Made by a program: the position numbers and the translations under genes | Shown here: piece after piece, positions 24,711 to 36,132 of the stretch | Numbering within the stretch: the first letter of the stretch is position 1 | How the letters are laid out: each line of letters opens with the position of its first letter | The notes under the pieces: model-generated | The model's input: the letters and a program-made list of their open reading frames with translations, nothing else | Database searches by the model: none | Told to the model about the DNA's origin: nothing | Assembly: GCA_947685225.1 (NCBI GenBank) | Contig: CANTUV010000004.1 | Coordinates: 11,253,001-11,317,000 of the forward strand | Length of the DNA stretch: 64,000 nucleotides | Origin: Garcia nutans | Lineage: Eukaryota > Streptophyta > Magnoliopsida > Malpighiales > Euphorbiaceae | Direction: 5' to 3'

Positions 24711-25347
24711 ATACCCTATAAACGTATAATACACGCACTCCCAGTATGTAAGATACACACATACGGTATAAAAATATCACAATCCAGTTTAATAAAAATT
24801 TCCATATTCCCTTATTACTCAAAACATTTGTATAAAAACATATGTATATATATGAAAATACACAAAATTCTCACATTACTTAAATATTAAAACATCCTTT
24901 GTAATTTACAATATATATACATATACTCCCAAAACATACTCTAATATACATTGTAACACCCCTATACCGGATATACGCACACTACATACACCCACGTCTG
25001 CAATATACATATACCGGATACAGGAATGTCACGGTCTATTTTAAATCAAACTAATCTTTCTATTATCCATATAAGAAAACTTAAAACATTTAAGATATAT
25101 TATAAAACATAATAGATAAAAACATTTATTTATTAAGCAGCGAAAATGTAACAGTATATACATATATCCATCAAAATTAATATTTACAAAATATAAAGTT
25201 TATACATGTTTGGCAGTTCGTCTCTGATCTTGAAGTCCACAATCAACACTTCATAAGAAATCACAAGCCTAAACTCTACTCGATCTAGCTGAACACTCCG
25301 GTTCTACCAGATCTACCCTGTCACCTGCTCGATGAACCACAATCGCG

Positions 25348-25364
25348 CTAAGCCTATGGCTTAG
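25348..25364 (-). other. conserved LTR hairpin CTAAGCC/GGCTTAG
   Basis: A 17-bp inverted repeat, ctaagcc-tat-ggcttag, followed by tggtac. Found at the same relative place in all Tekay-type LTRs here (31034-31050, 38217-38233, 55313-55329), in weaker form at 21980 and 27616. Confidence 0.7.
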
Positions 25365-26279
25365 TGGTACAAGCTATGATGACAATATGCTTCAATGTAA
25401 TGCCAATGTCATACTTTCAACCATTAAAAACAATACACAAGAATATCATATTTCATAACATTACATTTCATTATATTATTCAATTGTTTCATCATTCATG
25501 ATTCACATTTAAACAAAGACAAGCATGGGCCCAACAAAAATTAATATGCCATTCAAATCTCAGAGTTAATGTTTTGGTCCAATAATCACATTTATCAAGC
25601 CCGTAGGTGAATCATTTTCATAATGAGAAACATCTCATATGTAACATCCCAACTAGGCTTCAAGGACTAGGCCCAACCAAGCTTCAAGGGGAGCTAAGCA
25701 TCAACCCAACTTGGCTTCAAGGACAAAGCCCCACCCAGCTTCAAGGGATTGTTACTTTTAGGCATGCCACCAACAACAAAACTCTAAAAATTGAATAACA
25801 TACTAGGCACACAATTCTTTTATTATTTCATTATCAATTCCATTCTCATTTTCTAATAATCATCTAGACAAACATGCCCCAATTATTTCATTTGCATCAT
25901 TATAGCCAACAACAATGGCTTCACATCTCATCATTAGGATATACATAACCAATTGCATTGGACATACTTTTTGAATGATCATTTTATCTTTCACATTATG
26001 CAAATCATAGCATTAATCAATTGTATCAACAATGTAATAGATTACTTAACACATTTACAACAAAATGTGTTAAGTCCCAAAGTCATGTAAATGCATGCAA
26101 CCATGTAAGTTTTGTACTTACCTCAAGAGCAACTCACACCAATCTAACCACTTCCTCTTCCAAGAATCCTTCAACACTTGGATTAGGGAAACTCAATCTC
26201 TTCAAAACCTAATCCAAATGTGATCATACACACTCACTTAGAGATACACATGAGATAATATGGATAAGAACCAACTAGG

Positions 26280-26645
26280 GCAAACTCTACACATGACACG
26301 CTCAACAACACGGGCGTGTCCCTGACCGTGCTCTAAACTCAATACATAAAAGCTTTGACACGCTCAGTGACATGGGCTTGTCATTGGCCGTGTCAATCTT
26401 CCCTCAACATAGTGACTGTGACATGCTCAGTGACATGGGGGTGTCACTAGAAGTGTCAATCCACCAACAACACAGTAGCTATGACACGCTCAGTGACATG
26501 GGCATGTCACTGGATGTGTCAATACTACTCCAACACAGAAGCTGTGACACGCTCAGTGACATGGGCGTGTCACTGGTCGTGTCACCCATCCAGAAAATAG
26601 AACCATTGACACGCCCAAAGACTTGGCCATGCTCATGCATGTGTC
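26280..26645. repeat. degenerate inverted-repeat cluster GTGACACGC in solo LTR
   Basis: Several units of about 75-80 bp carry gacacgctcagtgacatggg followed by cgtgtcac. In the best unit GTGACACGC (26544-26552) pairs with GCGTGTCAC (26565-26573). The counterpart in the second solo LTR is 54080-54385. A frame of 124 codons across it is a by-product of the repeat. Confidence 0.75.
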
Positions 26646-28044
26646 AGGCCAAAAATCCTGATTTCGACACCAACAACACCACATCCAGCAAACAACATAC
26701 TTTACCCTTTTCTACTCCAAACAATCTTACTCAAAACCATCAATAAACTATACTAAACTTGCATAAACACCAAAACAACTCAATTACATGCATCAAACTC
26801 CAATCAAAAGCATCATCACAACTCAACACATACACAATCCACAACTCTTGCTCTTTCACCAAACCTAACTCTTTCTCTTCAATCTAACCCCAAAATCAAA
26901 ATCAAATAAACAACACCATCTCAAACACATCAAAATAACCATACACATATCATGAACAACCAACCAACAACCTCAATTCACAAACTCAAAAGAAAAACCA
27001 AAGAATCAAGATGAAAACTTACAAAGTGATGAAAACCCTTCAAACTCCAACTTGATCTCTTGAAACACCCTTCAATCTTGAGTTATGAAGAATAAAATCT
27101 CTCTTCCCTTCTTGTTATGGAGATGGCCGGCCAAGCACAAGAAAGAAGAAGAAGAAGATGATAGAAAGAGCAAAGTCAAACTTCTTAAACCACACAATCC
27201 TATAATTAATCTCCACCAAGAAATTTAAATATTATAATATTACAAATATCATCTTCCACTTAAATAAATTTCCATTTTAAAATAACCAATAAATCTCATT
27301 TGACCATCACACTTGTTGACTTGTATATACACACTTCTCTTTCCTCTTAATCCTTTACACACACTTTAAAATCATTTAATCCAATTTCAACAATAATCAT
27401 TCAAAAAATTTAGGGTATAGTTTGGCATATTACATACATATTGTCAAAATATACTATAAAATAAAATATGTACATGCTGGCAAAGTGGGACAGATAATGT
27501 TGTAGCACAAACACTTTAAGCTCTAATAACATAAGCCTAGACCCGATCTAGTCTAGTAGAACTCTTTGGCTCTACCGGATCACCCATGTCACCTACGCGA
27601 TGAATTACAATCGTGCTAAGCTAAAGCCTAGTGGTACAAACTTTGATAATAATAATATTCAAATACAATGCCAATGCAGAATGTTCATATGCTATGTCAT
27701 CACATTATATTCAAGACCACTTTTGGATATATGCTTTCATCAATTGATAATTCACACAAACACATACATAAGCAAGGGCCCAAACAATTAATACATCATT
27801 CAATTCTCAGAGGTACCATTTTGGTCAATAATGACACCATGTGTCTAGCCCTGAAGGCAAAATATCAATATAACACTCCAACTAGGCTTGGGCTTAAGAC
27901 CCAATCTTTTTACCCAACTCAGCTTCAAGGATTTATTTCTTAGGCTTATGGCCCTATCTTTTCACCTCAAAAATATTTTCACAGTGACGCCAAGCATCTA
28001 GCCCCAGAGGCAAATATAGGCATGCTGCCAAACACATAAGTCTA

Positions 28045-29208
28045 TGTAGACCCTTAATTTTTTACCCAGTCTGGTCCAATATTTTTTATAGTCCAAAATA
28101 ATTTTTGTGGTATTTTAATTAAATAATATTTATTTTAGTATTTATTATTTTTAATTTTTAATAAAATAAAAAAGGGAAATATTAGTAAAGTTAAATAATA
28201 ATAATAATAATATAAAAAATTGACGATGAAAAAATCGGGGACAAAAAAATTCGACGCCAAAAGTGAATCGGCTGGGGCAATTCCCTGCAGGAATTTCCTG
28301 CGGGCGAATTGGCACCAGCCCCAACAATTTTCAAGCCCGCTCGCAAATTTTCGAAGCCCGTAGGGCAGTTTTTTTTTGCCAGCTCAATTTTTCAGCGTAG
28401 TTTTTTTCGAAACCAAATTCTATTTAGTTTTTGTTTCTTTTCCTAAAGGGTTTTAGTTTCCTTAAACAATTAGAAGTAGTTTTATGATTTTTCCTATAAA
28501 TACAACATTAAAACACAAAATTAAAAAAAATTGGTTTTACTAAGCAAAAAATTTGGACTTTTGATCAGGGAGAAATTTTGGACTTGACCCTGGACTTTTG
28601 GATTTCTTCGGCCAACCTCAAGCTTGAAAGAAAAAGTAACATTCATCAATACATCAAAGGCAGCAACATTGCCTTTGTTATTGTTCATCCAGAAATTAGT
28701 TTTTGGTGGAACCAACAACGTAGGTTTGAATCTCTATTTTTTTTGTTTATATTTACAGCAACTTCATCAAGTTGGATCAATTATTTCATCATACAATTTG
28801 ATCAATTATTCTACAAACCATTCAAACTTTATTTGAAACCCTAAAAACTATTTTTCAAAACCCTAATTTCTTAATACCAGTAAAACATATTTTTGAAATC
28901 CAAAACCCTAATTACACTTTTCTAAAACCATAAAATAATAAACTATTTTCTTGAAACCCTAACCTAATCTCTAATTCAAATATCCAGTAACCTTATTTTT
29001 CAAATATCAAAATCTTTAACCCTAATTAATTCTTCTTTCCAAAATCACACAGTAAGCATTATTCTTTTAAAAAGTAACATTAGCTTCTTCCAATTTTGAA
29101 ACCCTAATTTCTAAATCTTAAACCCTAAAATCTTAATGTTCAACACCAAAAACTACAACCCTAAAAACCAAATTCCAAAATTTTCTGGGCCGCTGCCCCC
29201 TTGACCCC
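28045..29208 (+). repeat. 5' LTR of gag-only element D, 3' part deleted
   Basis: Starts TGTAGACCC like the LTR at 40434 and follows it until about 29208. There LTR sequence (ccttgaccccg) jumps straight into array 1. The end of the LTR, primer site, leader, gag and internal region are all missing. The junction shares gaccc with the array unit, so a deletion at short homology is likely. Confidence 0.8.
28494..28503 (+). promoter_or_regulatory. LTR TATA box, element D
   Basis: ctataaatac, preceded by the same ttttatgatttttc context as at 40895 and 57702. Confidence 0.55.
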
Positions 29209-29965
29209 GACCTCTAATGGATAAAGATCCAGTTTCAAGGCTAAACACCCGACCTCCAGTGGATAAAGATCCATGTTTCAAGGGTAAAGACCCGACCTCC
29301 AGTGGATAAAGATCCATGTTTCAAGGGTAAAGACCCGATCTCCAATGGATAAAGATCCATGTTTCAAGGGTAAAGACCTGATCTCCAATGGATAAAGATC
29401 CATATTTCAAGGGTAAAGACCCGATTTCAAATGGATAAAGTTCCATAGTTCAAGGGTGAAGACCCGAAGTCCAAAGGATGAAGATCTATTTTCAAGGGTG
29501 AAGGCCCAATTTGCAAGGATTAAGATCCATTTTCAAAGGTGAAGACCTGATTCCAAGGATGAAGATCCAATTTCAAAGGGTGAGGACCCGAAGTCCAAAA
29601 GATGAAGATCCATTTTCAAGGGTGAAGACCCGATGCCAAGGATGAAGATCCAGCTTAAAGGATGAAGATCCAATTTCAAGGGTAAAGACCAGATGTCCAA
29701 AGGATGACAATCCATTTTCAAGGGTGAAGACCCGATCTCAAAGGATGAAGATCCATTTTCAAGGGTGAAGACCTGATCTCCAAGGATAAAGATCCATTTA
29801 CAAGGTTGAAGACCTGATCTCCAAGGATGAAGATCCGTTTTCAAAGCTGAGATCCATTTTCAAGGGTGAAGACCTGATCTCCAAGGATAAAGATCCATTT
29901 ACAAGGTTGAAGACCCGATCTCCAAGGATGAAGATCCGTTTTCAAAGGTGAGATCCATTTTGAGG
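29209..29965 (+). repeat. tandem array 1 of element D
   Basis: Units alternate ggatgaagatcc or ggataaagatcc with gggtaaagacccga. It is the reverse complement of array 1 in element A and in the same element-strand order, followed by the conserved linker (29966-30044). Confidence 0.9.
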
Positions 29966-30044
29966 GTGAAGAACCACAATGCGTTAAAGAATAGAACAGT
30001 CGGAGCAGTCAAACTTCTCAACAGATAAAAGGTTAGTCAAACTC

Positions 30045-30666
30045 AGTCTCGAATATAAGTACCCAATCTCGGGTCCAAGTACCCAATCTCGGATCTAAGA
30101 ATCCAAATCAAATTTAGTCTCGGGTCCAAGTACCCAAATCAAATTCAATCTCGGGGCCAAGTACCCAATCTCGGGTTTAAGTGCCCAAATTAAATTCAAT
30201 CTCGGGTCCAAGTACCCAATCTCGGGTTTAAGTGCCCAAATTAAATTCAATCTTGGGTCCAAGTACCCAAATCAAATTCAATCTCGAGTCCAAGTACCCA
30301 AATCAAATTCATTCTCGGGGCCAAGTACCCAATCTCAGGTCCAAGTACCCAAATCAAATTTAGTCTTGGATCCAAGTACCCAATCTCGGGTCCAAGTAAC
30401 CGAATCAAATTCAATCTCGAGTCCAAGTATCCAAATCAAATTCAGTCTCGGGTCCAAGTATCCAATCTCGAGTCCAAGTACCCAAATTAAATTCAATCTC
30501 GGGTCCAAGTACCCAAATCAAATTCAATCTCGGGGTCAAGTACCCAATCTCGGGTCCAAGTACCCAAATCAAATTCAATCTCGGGGTCAAGTACCCAATC
30601 TCGGGTCCAAGTATCCAAATCAAATTCAGTCTCGGGTCCAAGTACCCAAATCAAATTCAATCTCAG
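30045..30666 (+). repeat. tandem array 2 of element D, left part
   Basis: Units of ggtccaagtacccaatctcg with and without a caaatcaaattc insert. The array is interrupted at 30666 by the Tekay-like element and resumes at 40150. The last five bases, ctcag, are the duplicated target. Confidence 0.9.
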
Positions 30667-32986
30667 AGTAACACCTCTATACCCTGTATACGTACCAAGC
30701 ATGCTTAAACGATCGTAATATACGTATACTGAATATAGAAAATGCCACGGTTTAAAAAGACACAACAAATATCTTTGTAAATAAGTGAAACCAATCTCAA
30801 ACAAATAAAAGAAATCCAAAAGACACTATATATAAAATGTTTAATAATTCACAGCGGAAGTTATTACAAATATGTTATGAATCAAAGTTTACAAAACATA
30901 GAATATATACATGATTGGCAGCTCTTCTCTGATCTTTAAGTCCCAAAAGAAAAATCCTCAATGTCTAGTCTCACTTGGTCTCAAGAAGCTCTCAGGTTCA
31001 ACTCTGTCACCTGCGCCATAAAACACTATCGCCCTAAGCCATCGGCTTAGTAGTAAAAAATATACCAACATTATACTTTAAGGCAAAGTAATGTTACACA
31101 TCTAAATCATAAAGTTAACATCATAAGTGAAAAAGCTAACATCACACCTTTATATTTCATAAACCATACACATAGAAGCACATCACGTTACCACATCATA
31201 CTACATTCAATGTCATAACAATATTCATATTACATCTTCATAGTTTCATTGATTTTACCATTCAAGAATCACATTATATACAAAGACAAGCATGGGCCCA
31301 AAACACTCTAATATGCCATTCAATTTTCAGAGTTAGTGCTTTGGTTTTATTATCACATTTATCATTATCATAAACCCAACTAGGCTTCAAGGATTAGGTT
31401 CAACCAAGCTTCAAGGGGAACAAAGCATGCTAAGAATCAACCCAACTTGGCTTCAAGAACCAACCCAACCTAGCTTCAAGGGTTGTAACATCTCAATTAG
31501 GCTTCAAGGATGAAATCCAACCTAACTTCAAGAGAATGTTACCAATAGGCATGCCACCAACAACAAAACTCTGAAAATGAATAACACATTAGACACACAA
31601 TTCATTTATTATCTCATTCTCAATTCTCATCATCAATTAGGCAAACATGCCTTATGTTCTTTCAATGGAATCATCATAGCCAAATCACAATGGCCTCATA
31701 TCATTTCATATCTCCATTCATATTATACATATAGTCTCATTAATATAGCATTTCAAAGTACATTATTCATATACACATTACCATTCACAAGATTCACAAT
31801 GCATAATACATAACCTTGTTCATATAGTATCATATGCATTATCAAATGTAAGTTCAATCTCAACCATGTAAGAAGAGCAAGGAAAAATCACAGTGACCAA
31901 CACACTCAAGGGACACGGCCAAGCTTATGGCCGTGTCTCTCAACCAAAAGCAACAGAAGAAAACATGGGCAAGGGACACGGCCGTGTCTTCTCCAAAATT
32001 TATCCAACATGGCCAAATTTCCATAGACTTGGCCGTGTCTCTCAAAAATTCTTTAGCTTGGCCATGTCTCTTCCTTGGTTTAGCCGTGTCTCTTATGAAC
32101 AAAAACCCTAACCATAGCCAACACTCTTTTGATTGAAATTAAACACATTATGCACAACATAAACTCATTCAAATGGATGTAATCAAAGTCATTAACACTT
32201 ATTTTGCATGTTTAACACAATATTCACATAAACCATACATATAATCATTTACCACTTCAAAACCCTAAAACCAACTTCACTCTTGATCTTTCACCATCAA
32301 CATCCACTTGACTCACCATCTTCAAAACAAAACCAACACCAATTCAATTTCTTTTAACTTACAATCAATTTCAACACTTGTAAACACATCTCAAACACAC
32401 CAAATCATAATATCAACAAATTGTAACTCATCTTATACACAACTTCAAAATAACAAAAGGAAACAAGAGAGTACTTACCTTAAATGAAGAAATTTCACAA
32501 ATCTCCAACCAAAACCTTTGATTCCTCCTTCAATTTGATTCTAGCATTAAGAACACCTCTCTTGCTCTCTCTTTTCTTGGATAGTCGGCACACAAATGAG
32601 AAGAAAAGAAAAATAAACACAAGTCAAACTTCTCTTCTTCTTTAAATCTCCACCAAGCAATTCTAACAAAGCAATTACCTAAATGCCCTCATCCAATTAA
32701 CTTAACCTTTGTCACTTATATGCCCATTTAAGTAATTTCACATATCACAAATAAATATCCTCTTCCATTGACCATCCCTTTTGACTAATGTATATGTTAT
32801 ATATATAACCATATACCCAACATATACACTTTCTCTCTACACATATTACTTTCCTTTTTAAACAATACATAAACATTCTCTTTTCAATCTTTCTTTTTTT
32901 TTTTCTTTCAAAACAACATATACATTCAATCCAATTAAAACAACAATAATATTCAAAACTTCTAGGGCATACATTGGGATATTACA
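30667..32986 (-). repeat. 3' LTR of the Tekay-like element
   Basis: 2320 bp, from taacacctctataccctg to gggatattaca, nearly identical to 37851-40149. It has about 18 bp (near 31095-31115) that the other LTR lacks. It contains the CTAAGCC hairpin (31034-31050) and a GACACGGCC/GGCCGTGTC inverted repeat (31912-31920, 31929-31937). Confidence 0.93.
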
Positions 32987-33000
32987 ATTCTCCCCCTCTA
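32987..33000 (-). other. polypurine tract, Tekay-like element
   Basis: The element strand reads AGAGGGGGAGAAT directly before the 3' LTR (TGTAATATCCC). Confidence 0.85.
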
Positions 33001-33062
33001 AAAAGAAATTTCATCCTCGAAATTACCTGATATCAAGTCTGAAACAACTGAGGATATTGATC

Positions 33063-34436
33063 TCACATTTCTTGCTCACTTTCCCAAGTTGCTTCTTCTC
33101 TTGCATGATTCTTCCACAGAACCTTCACCAAAGGCACTTTCTTATTTCTTAACGCTTTTACATCATGTGCCAAGATAGCAACTGGTTCCTCTTCAAATGT
33201 TAAATCTGGATTCACTTCGATAGATTCAATTGGCAACACATGAGATGGATCCGATCTGTATCTCCTCAACATAGAAACATGGAATACATTATGGATCCTC
33301 TCCAACTCAGGTGGCAAAGCAAGTTGATAAGCAACTGGCCCAACTCTTTCCAAAACTTCATACGGTCCAATGAAACGAGGACTCAATTTCCCTTTCCGAC
33401 CAAACCTCAAGATCTTTTTCCAAGGAGACACCTTCAAAAATACTTTATCTCCCACATTATATTCAATGTCTCTCCTCTTCAAATCTGAATAAGATTTCTG
33501 TCGGTCCGAAGCTGTTTTCAACCTATCTCGAATCATTTTCACTTTCTCTTCAGTTTCTTTAACCAAATCAGGACCAATTAACTTACTTTCACCAAGTTCA
33601 TTCCAACATAGAGGTGTCCTGCACCGTCTACCATACAATGCTTCGAATGGGGCCATACCAATGCTGGATTGATGACTGTTATTGTAAGCAAATTCAACAA
33701 GTGGTAAGAATCCATCCCAACTTCTCAAGAAATCAATGACACAGCTTCTCAACATATCCTCAATAATTTGTATCACCCTCTCAGACTGCCCATCTGTCTG
33801 AGGATGGAAAGCAGTGCTGAAATGTAATCGAGAACCCATAGCACCATGTAAACTCTTCCAAAACCTTGAAGTAAATCGGGGATCTCGATCAGACACTATA
33901 GAAGTTGGAACACCATGCAGCTTCACAATCTCATGGATATACAGCTTAGCTAACCTCTCCAAAGAGTAATCCATCCGAACCGGAAGAAAATGAGCTGTCT
34001 TAGTCAACCTGTCAACAATCACCCAAATAGCATCATGCTTTCTTTGTGTCAATGGCAGACCAGATACGAAATCCATGGTTACTCTATCCCATTTCCATTC
34101 AGGCACTGCTAAAGGTTGAAGTAACCCTGTTGGAACTTGATGCTCAGCTTTTACTCTCTGACATGTGAGACATTTAGACACAAAATCTGCAATGTCTCTC
34201 TTCATACCGGACCACCAATAATGCTGTCTCAAATCATGATACATCTTTGTATTACCCGGATGCATAGCAAATACTGATTGATGTGCTTCCTTTAAAATAA
34301 TCCTTCTCAATTTAGCATCATCAGGTACACACATTCTGTTCTTAAACCAAAGACTCCCATCACCTCTCACAATAAAATCTCGACTCTTTCCATTCTGACA
34401 ATCTGAAACAATCTTTTGAATCTTTGCATCAGCCAA
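33063..34436 (-). pseudogene. Tekay-like integrase with C-terminal chromodomain
   Basis: A continuous 457-codon stretch of the broken polyprotein. It begins at the RNase H-integrase linker (ADAKIQKIVSD). It then has the H-x-C zinc region (HPGNTKMYHDL, CLTCQ), the integrase core with its Asp in TMDFVSGLP, Asp in SDRDPRF and Glu in DGQSERV, the GPY/F-type region (FIGPYEVLERVGPVAYQL), and a chromodomain tail (VPLVKVLWKNHAREEATWE). In chromoviruses this tail directs integration towards heterochromatin. The segment itself looks intact. It is joined to the upstream RNase H segment by a frameshift near 34436. Confidence 0.9.
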
Positions 34437-36114
34437 CCTCTTTAATCTGATCCAACAATATTGGTTTCAATTGCAATTGTGCCAACAATGCACCATCATC
34501 ACAAGATACAAAACTAGCATGCAACGCTCTCAACTCAACAAGCAATGAGAGCGAATAAACAGTCAAACCTGCTAAAGACTTCCTACTCAAGGCATCAGCA
34601 ACAACATTTGCCTTACCAGGATGATAATCAATCAAACAGTCGTAGTCCTTAATCAACTCCAACCATCTCCTCTGTCGAAGATTAAGCTCTTTTTGGACAC
34701 CCAAATATTTTAAACTTTTATGATTAGTATAGATAAAACACTTTTCCCCATACAGATAATGTCTCCAAATCTTCAATGCAAACACAATGGCTGCCAACTC
34801 TAAATCATGGGTCGGATAATTGAGCTCATGCGGTTTCAACTATCGAGAAGCATAAGCTATCACTTTACCTTCTTGCATCAGAACACAACCCAAACCACTA
34901 TGTGAAGCATCACTGTAAATCACATATGGTTTATCTTCCACAGGTAAAGTAAGAACAGGCGCTTGAGTCAACATTTCTCTCAAATGTTCGAAACTAGCCT
35001 GACACTGATCTGTCCACACAAATCTAACTCCCTTTCGAAGTAATCTGGTAAGTGGAGTAGCTATCAAAGAAAATCCTTTCACAAACCGTCGGTAATAGCC
35101 TGCCAAACCCAGAAAACTTCTAACTTCAGTTACAGACTTTGGTGGACTCCAATTCAAAATAGCTTCAACTTTACTTGGATCAACTCTAATACCCTCTGCT
35201 GAAACTGTATGACTGAGAAAAGTAACTTGGTCAAGCCAAAACTCACATTTCGACAGTTTAGCAAACAATTGCTTCTCTCTCAAAATTTGCAACACAATCT
35301 GTAGATGCTTGTCATGCTCTTCCTCATTACGCGAATACACCAAAATATCATCTATAAAGACCACTACAAACTGATCCAAATAGGGCCTAAACACCCTATT
35401 CATCAAATCCATAAAAACTGCAGTTGCATTCGTCAAACCAAAAGGCATAACTAGAAACTCATAATGCCCATACCTGGTCCGAAAGGCGGTCTTAGGAACA
35501 TCTTCAGCTCTGACTCTCAACTGATGGTACCCTGATCTCAAATCAATTTTGGAAAACACTGCTGCACCTTTCAATTGATCAAAGAGATCATCAATTCTAG
35601 GCAAAGGATATTTATTTTTAATAGTCACCTTGTTCAATTGCCTATAATCGATACACAATCTCATAGTACCATCCTTCTTCTTCACAAATAAGACAGGAGC
35701 TCCCCACGGTGAAACACTAGGGCGAACAAACCCTTTATCCAGCAACTCCTATAACTGCACCTTCAGCTCTCTCAATTCAGCAGGTGCCATTCTTTAAGGA
35801 GTAATAGAGATAGGAGTGGTACCAGACAATAATTCAATACTGAACTCCACCTCTCTCTCAGGAGGCAACCCTGGCAACTCCTCTGGAAACACATCTGGAA
35901 ACTCTGCAACTGTGGGTATATCATCAAGTTGAGAACCTTTTACTCTAGTATCCACAACATAAGCAAGGTAAGCATCACACCCTTTTCTAATCAATCTCCT
36001 AGCTGCAACAGCTAAAACAAACAAGGATGCTAGCTGTCCCTGCTCACTAGATACTAACACCTCTCTACCATCGCTGGTTCTCAAGGTAACAACTTTCTTT
36101 TGGCAGTCAACCAC
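34429..36114 (-). pseudogene. Tekay-like protease end, reverse transcriptase and RNase H
   Basis: Three pieces in one frame (36114-35794, 35745-34840, 34839-34429) are separated by stops at about 35791-35793 (TAA where TAT is usual), 35746-35748 (TAG for CAG) and 34840-34842 (TAG for CAG). RT motifs: CIDYRQLNK, KIDLRSGYHQ, PFGLTNA and the catalytic FIDD. RNase H shows YSDASHSGLG and DLELAA, but the TDH motif reads TNH, so a catalytic Asp is Asn. Enzymatically dead on three counts. Confidence 0.9.
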
Positions 36115-36132
36115 AGCTCTATGTCTAGATAA

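Larger units (their letters stand above)
24952..27434 (-). mobile_element. solo LTR, chromovirus (Tekay-like)
   Basis: A 2483-bp LTR with element-strand ends TGTAATATGCC...GGTGTTACA, flanked on both sides by the 5-bp duplication tacat (24947-24951 and 27435-27439). This shows insertion followed by LTR-LTR recombination that removed the interior. Same family as the solo LTR at 53260-55721, opposite orientation. Confidence 0.9.
24711..28044 (-). repeat. chromovirus-type LTR fragment, split by a solo LTR
   Basis: Starts tgtaacaccattataccc at 24711, is interrupted at 24951 by the solo LTR, resumes at 27440 and is cut at 28044 where a gag-only LTR begins. Removing the solo LTR and one duplication copy joins the halves cleanly. 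No coding sequence. Confidence 0.6.

Noticed and set aside
26372..26746. 124-codon frame with repeated SDMGVSL motifs
   Set aside because: Product of the GTGACACGC inverted-repeat cluster in a solo LTR. No promoter context and not kept in the second solo LTR.
28578..28844. Frame of 88 codons also found at 40885-41244 and 57787-58023
   Set aside because: It lies in the LTR just after the TATA box, spans what looks like an untranslated leader, and starts and ends differently in each LTR.
28838..29165. AAACCCTAA repeats as an interstitial telomere
   Set aside because: The motifs are scattered and not in tandem 7-bp register, and occur at the same place in every family LTR.
31577..32136. Small frames duplicated at 38738-39297
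   Set aside because: Identical because both lie in the two LTRs of the Tekay-like element. Overlapping frames on both strands and no coding features.
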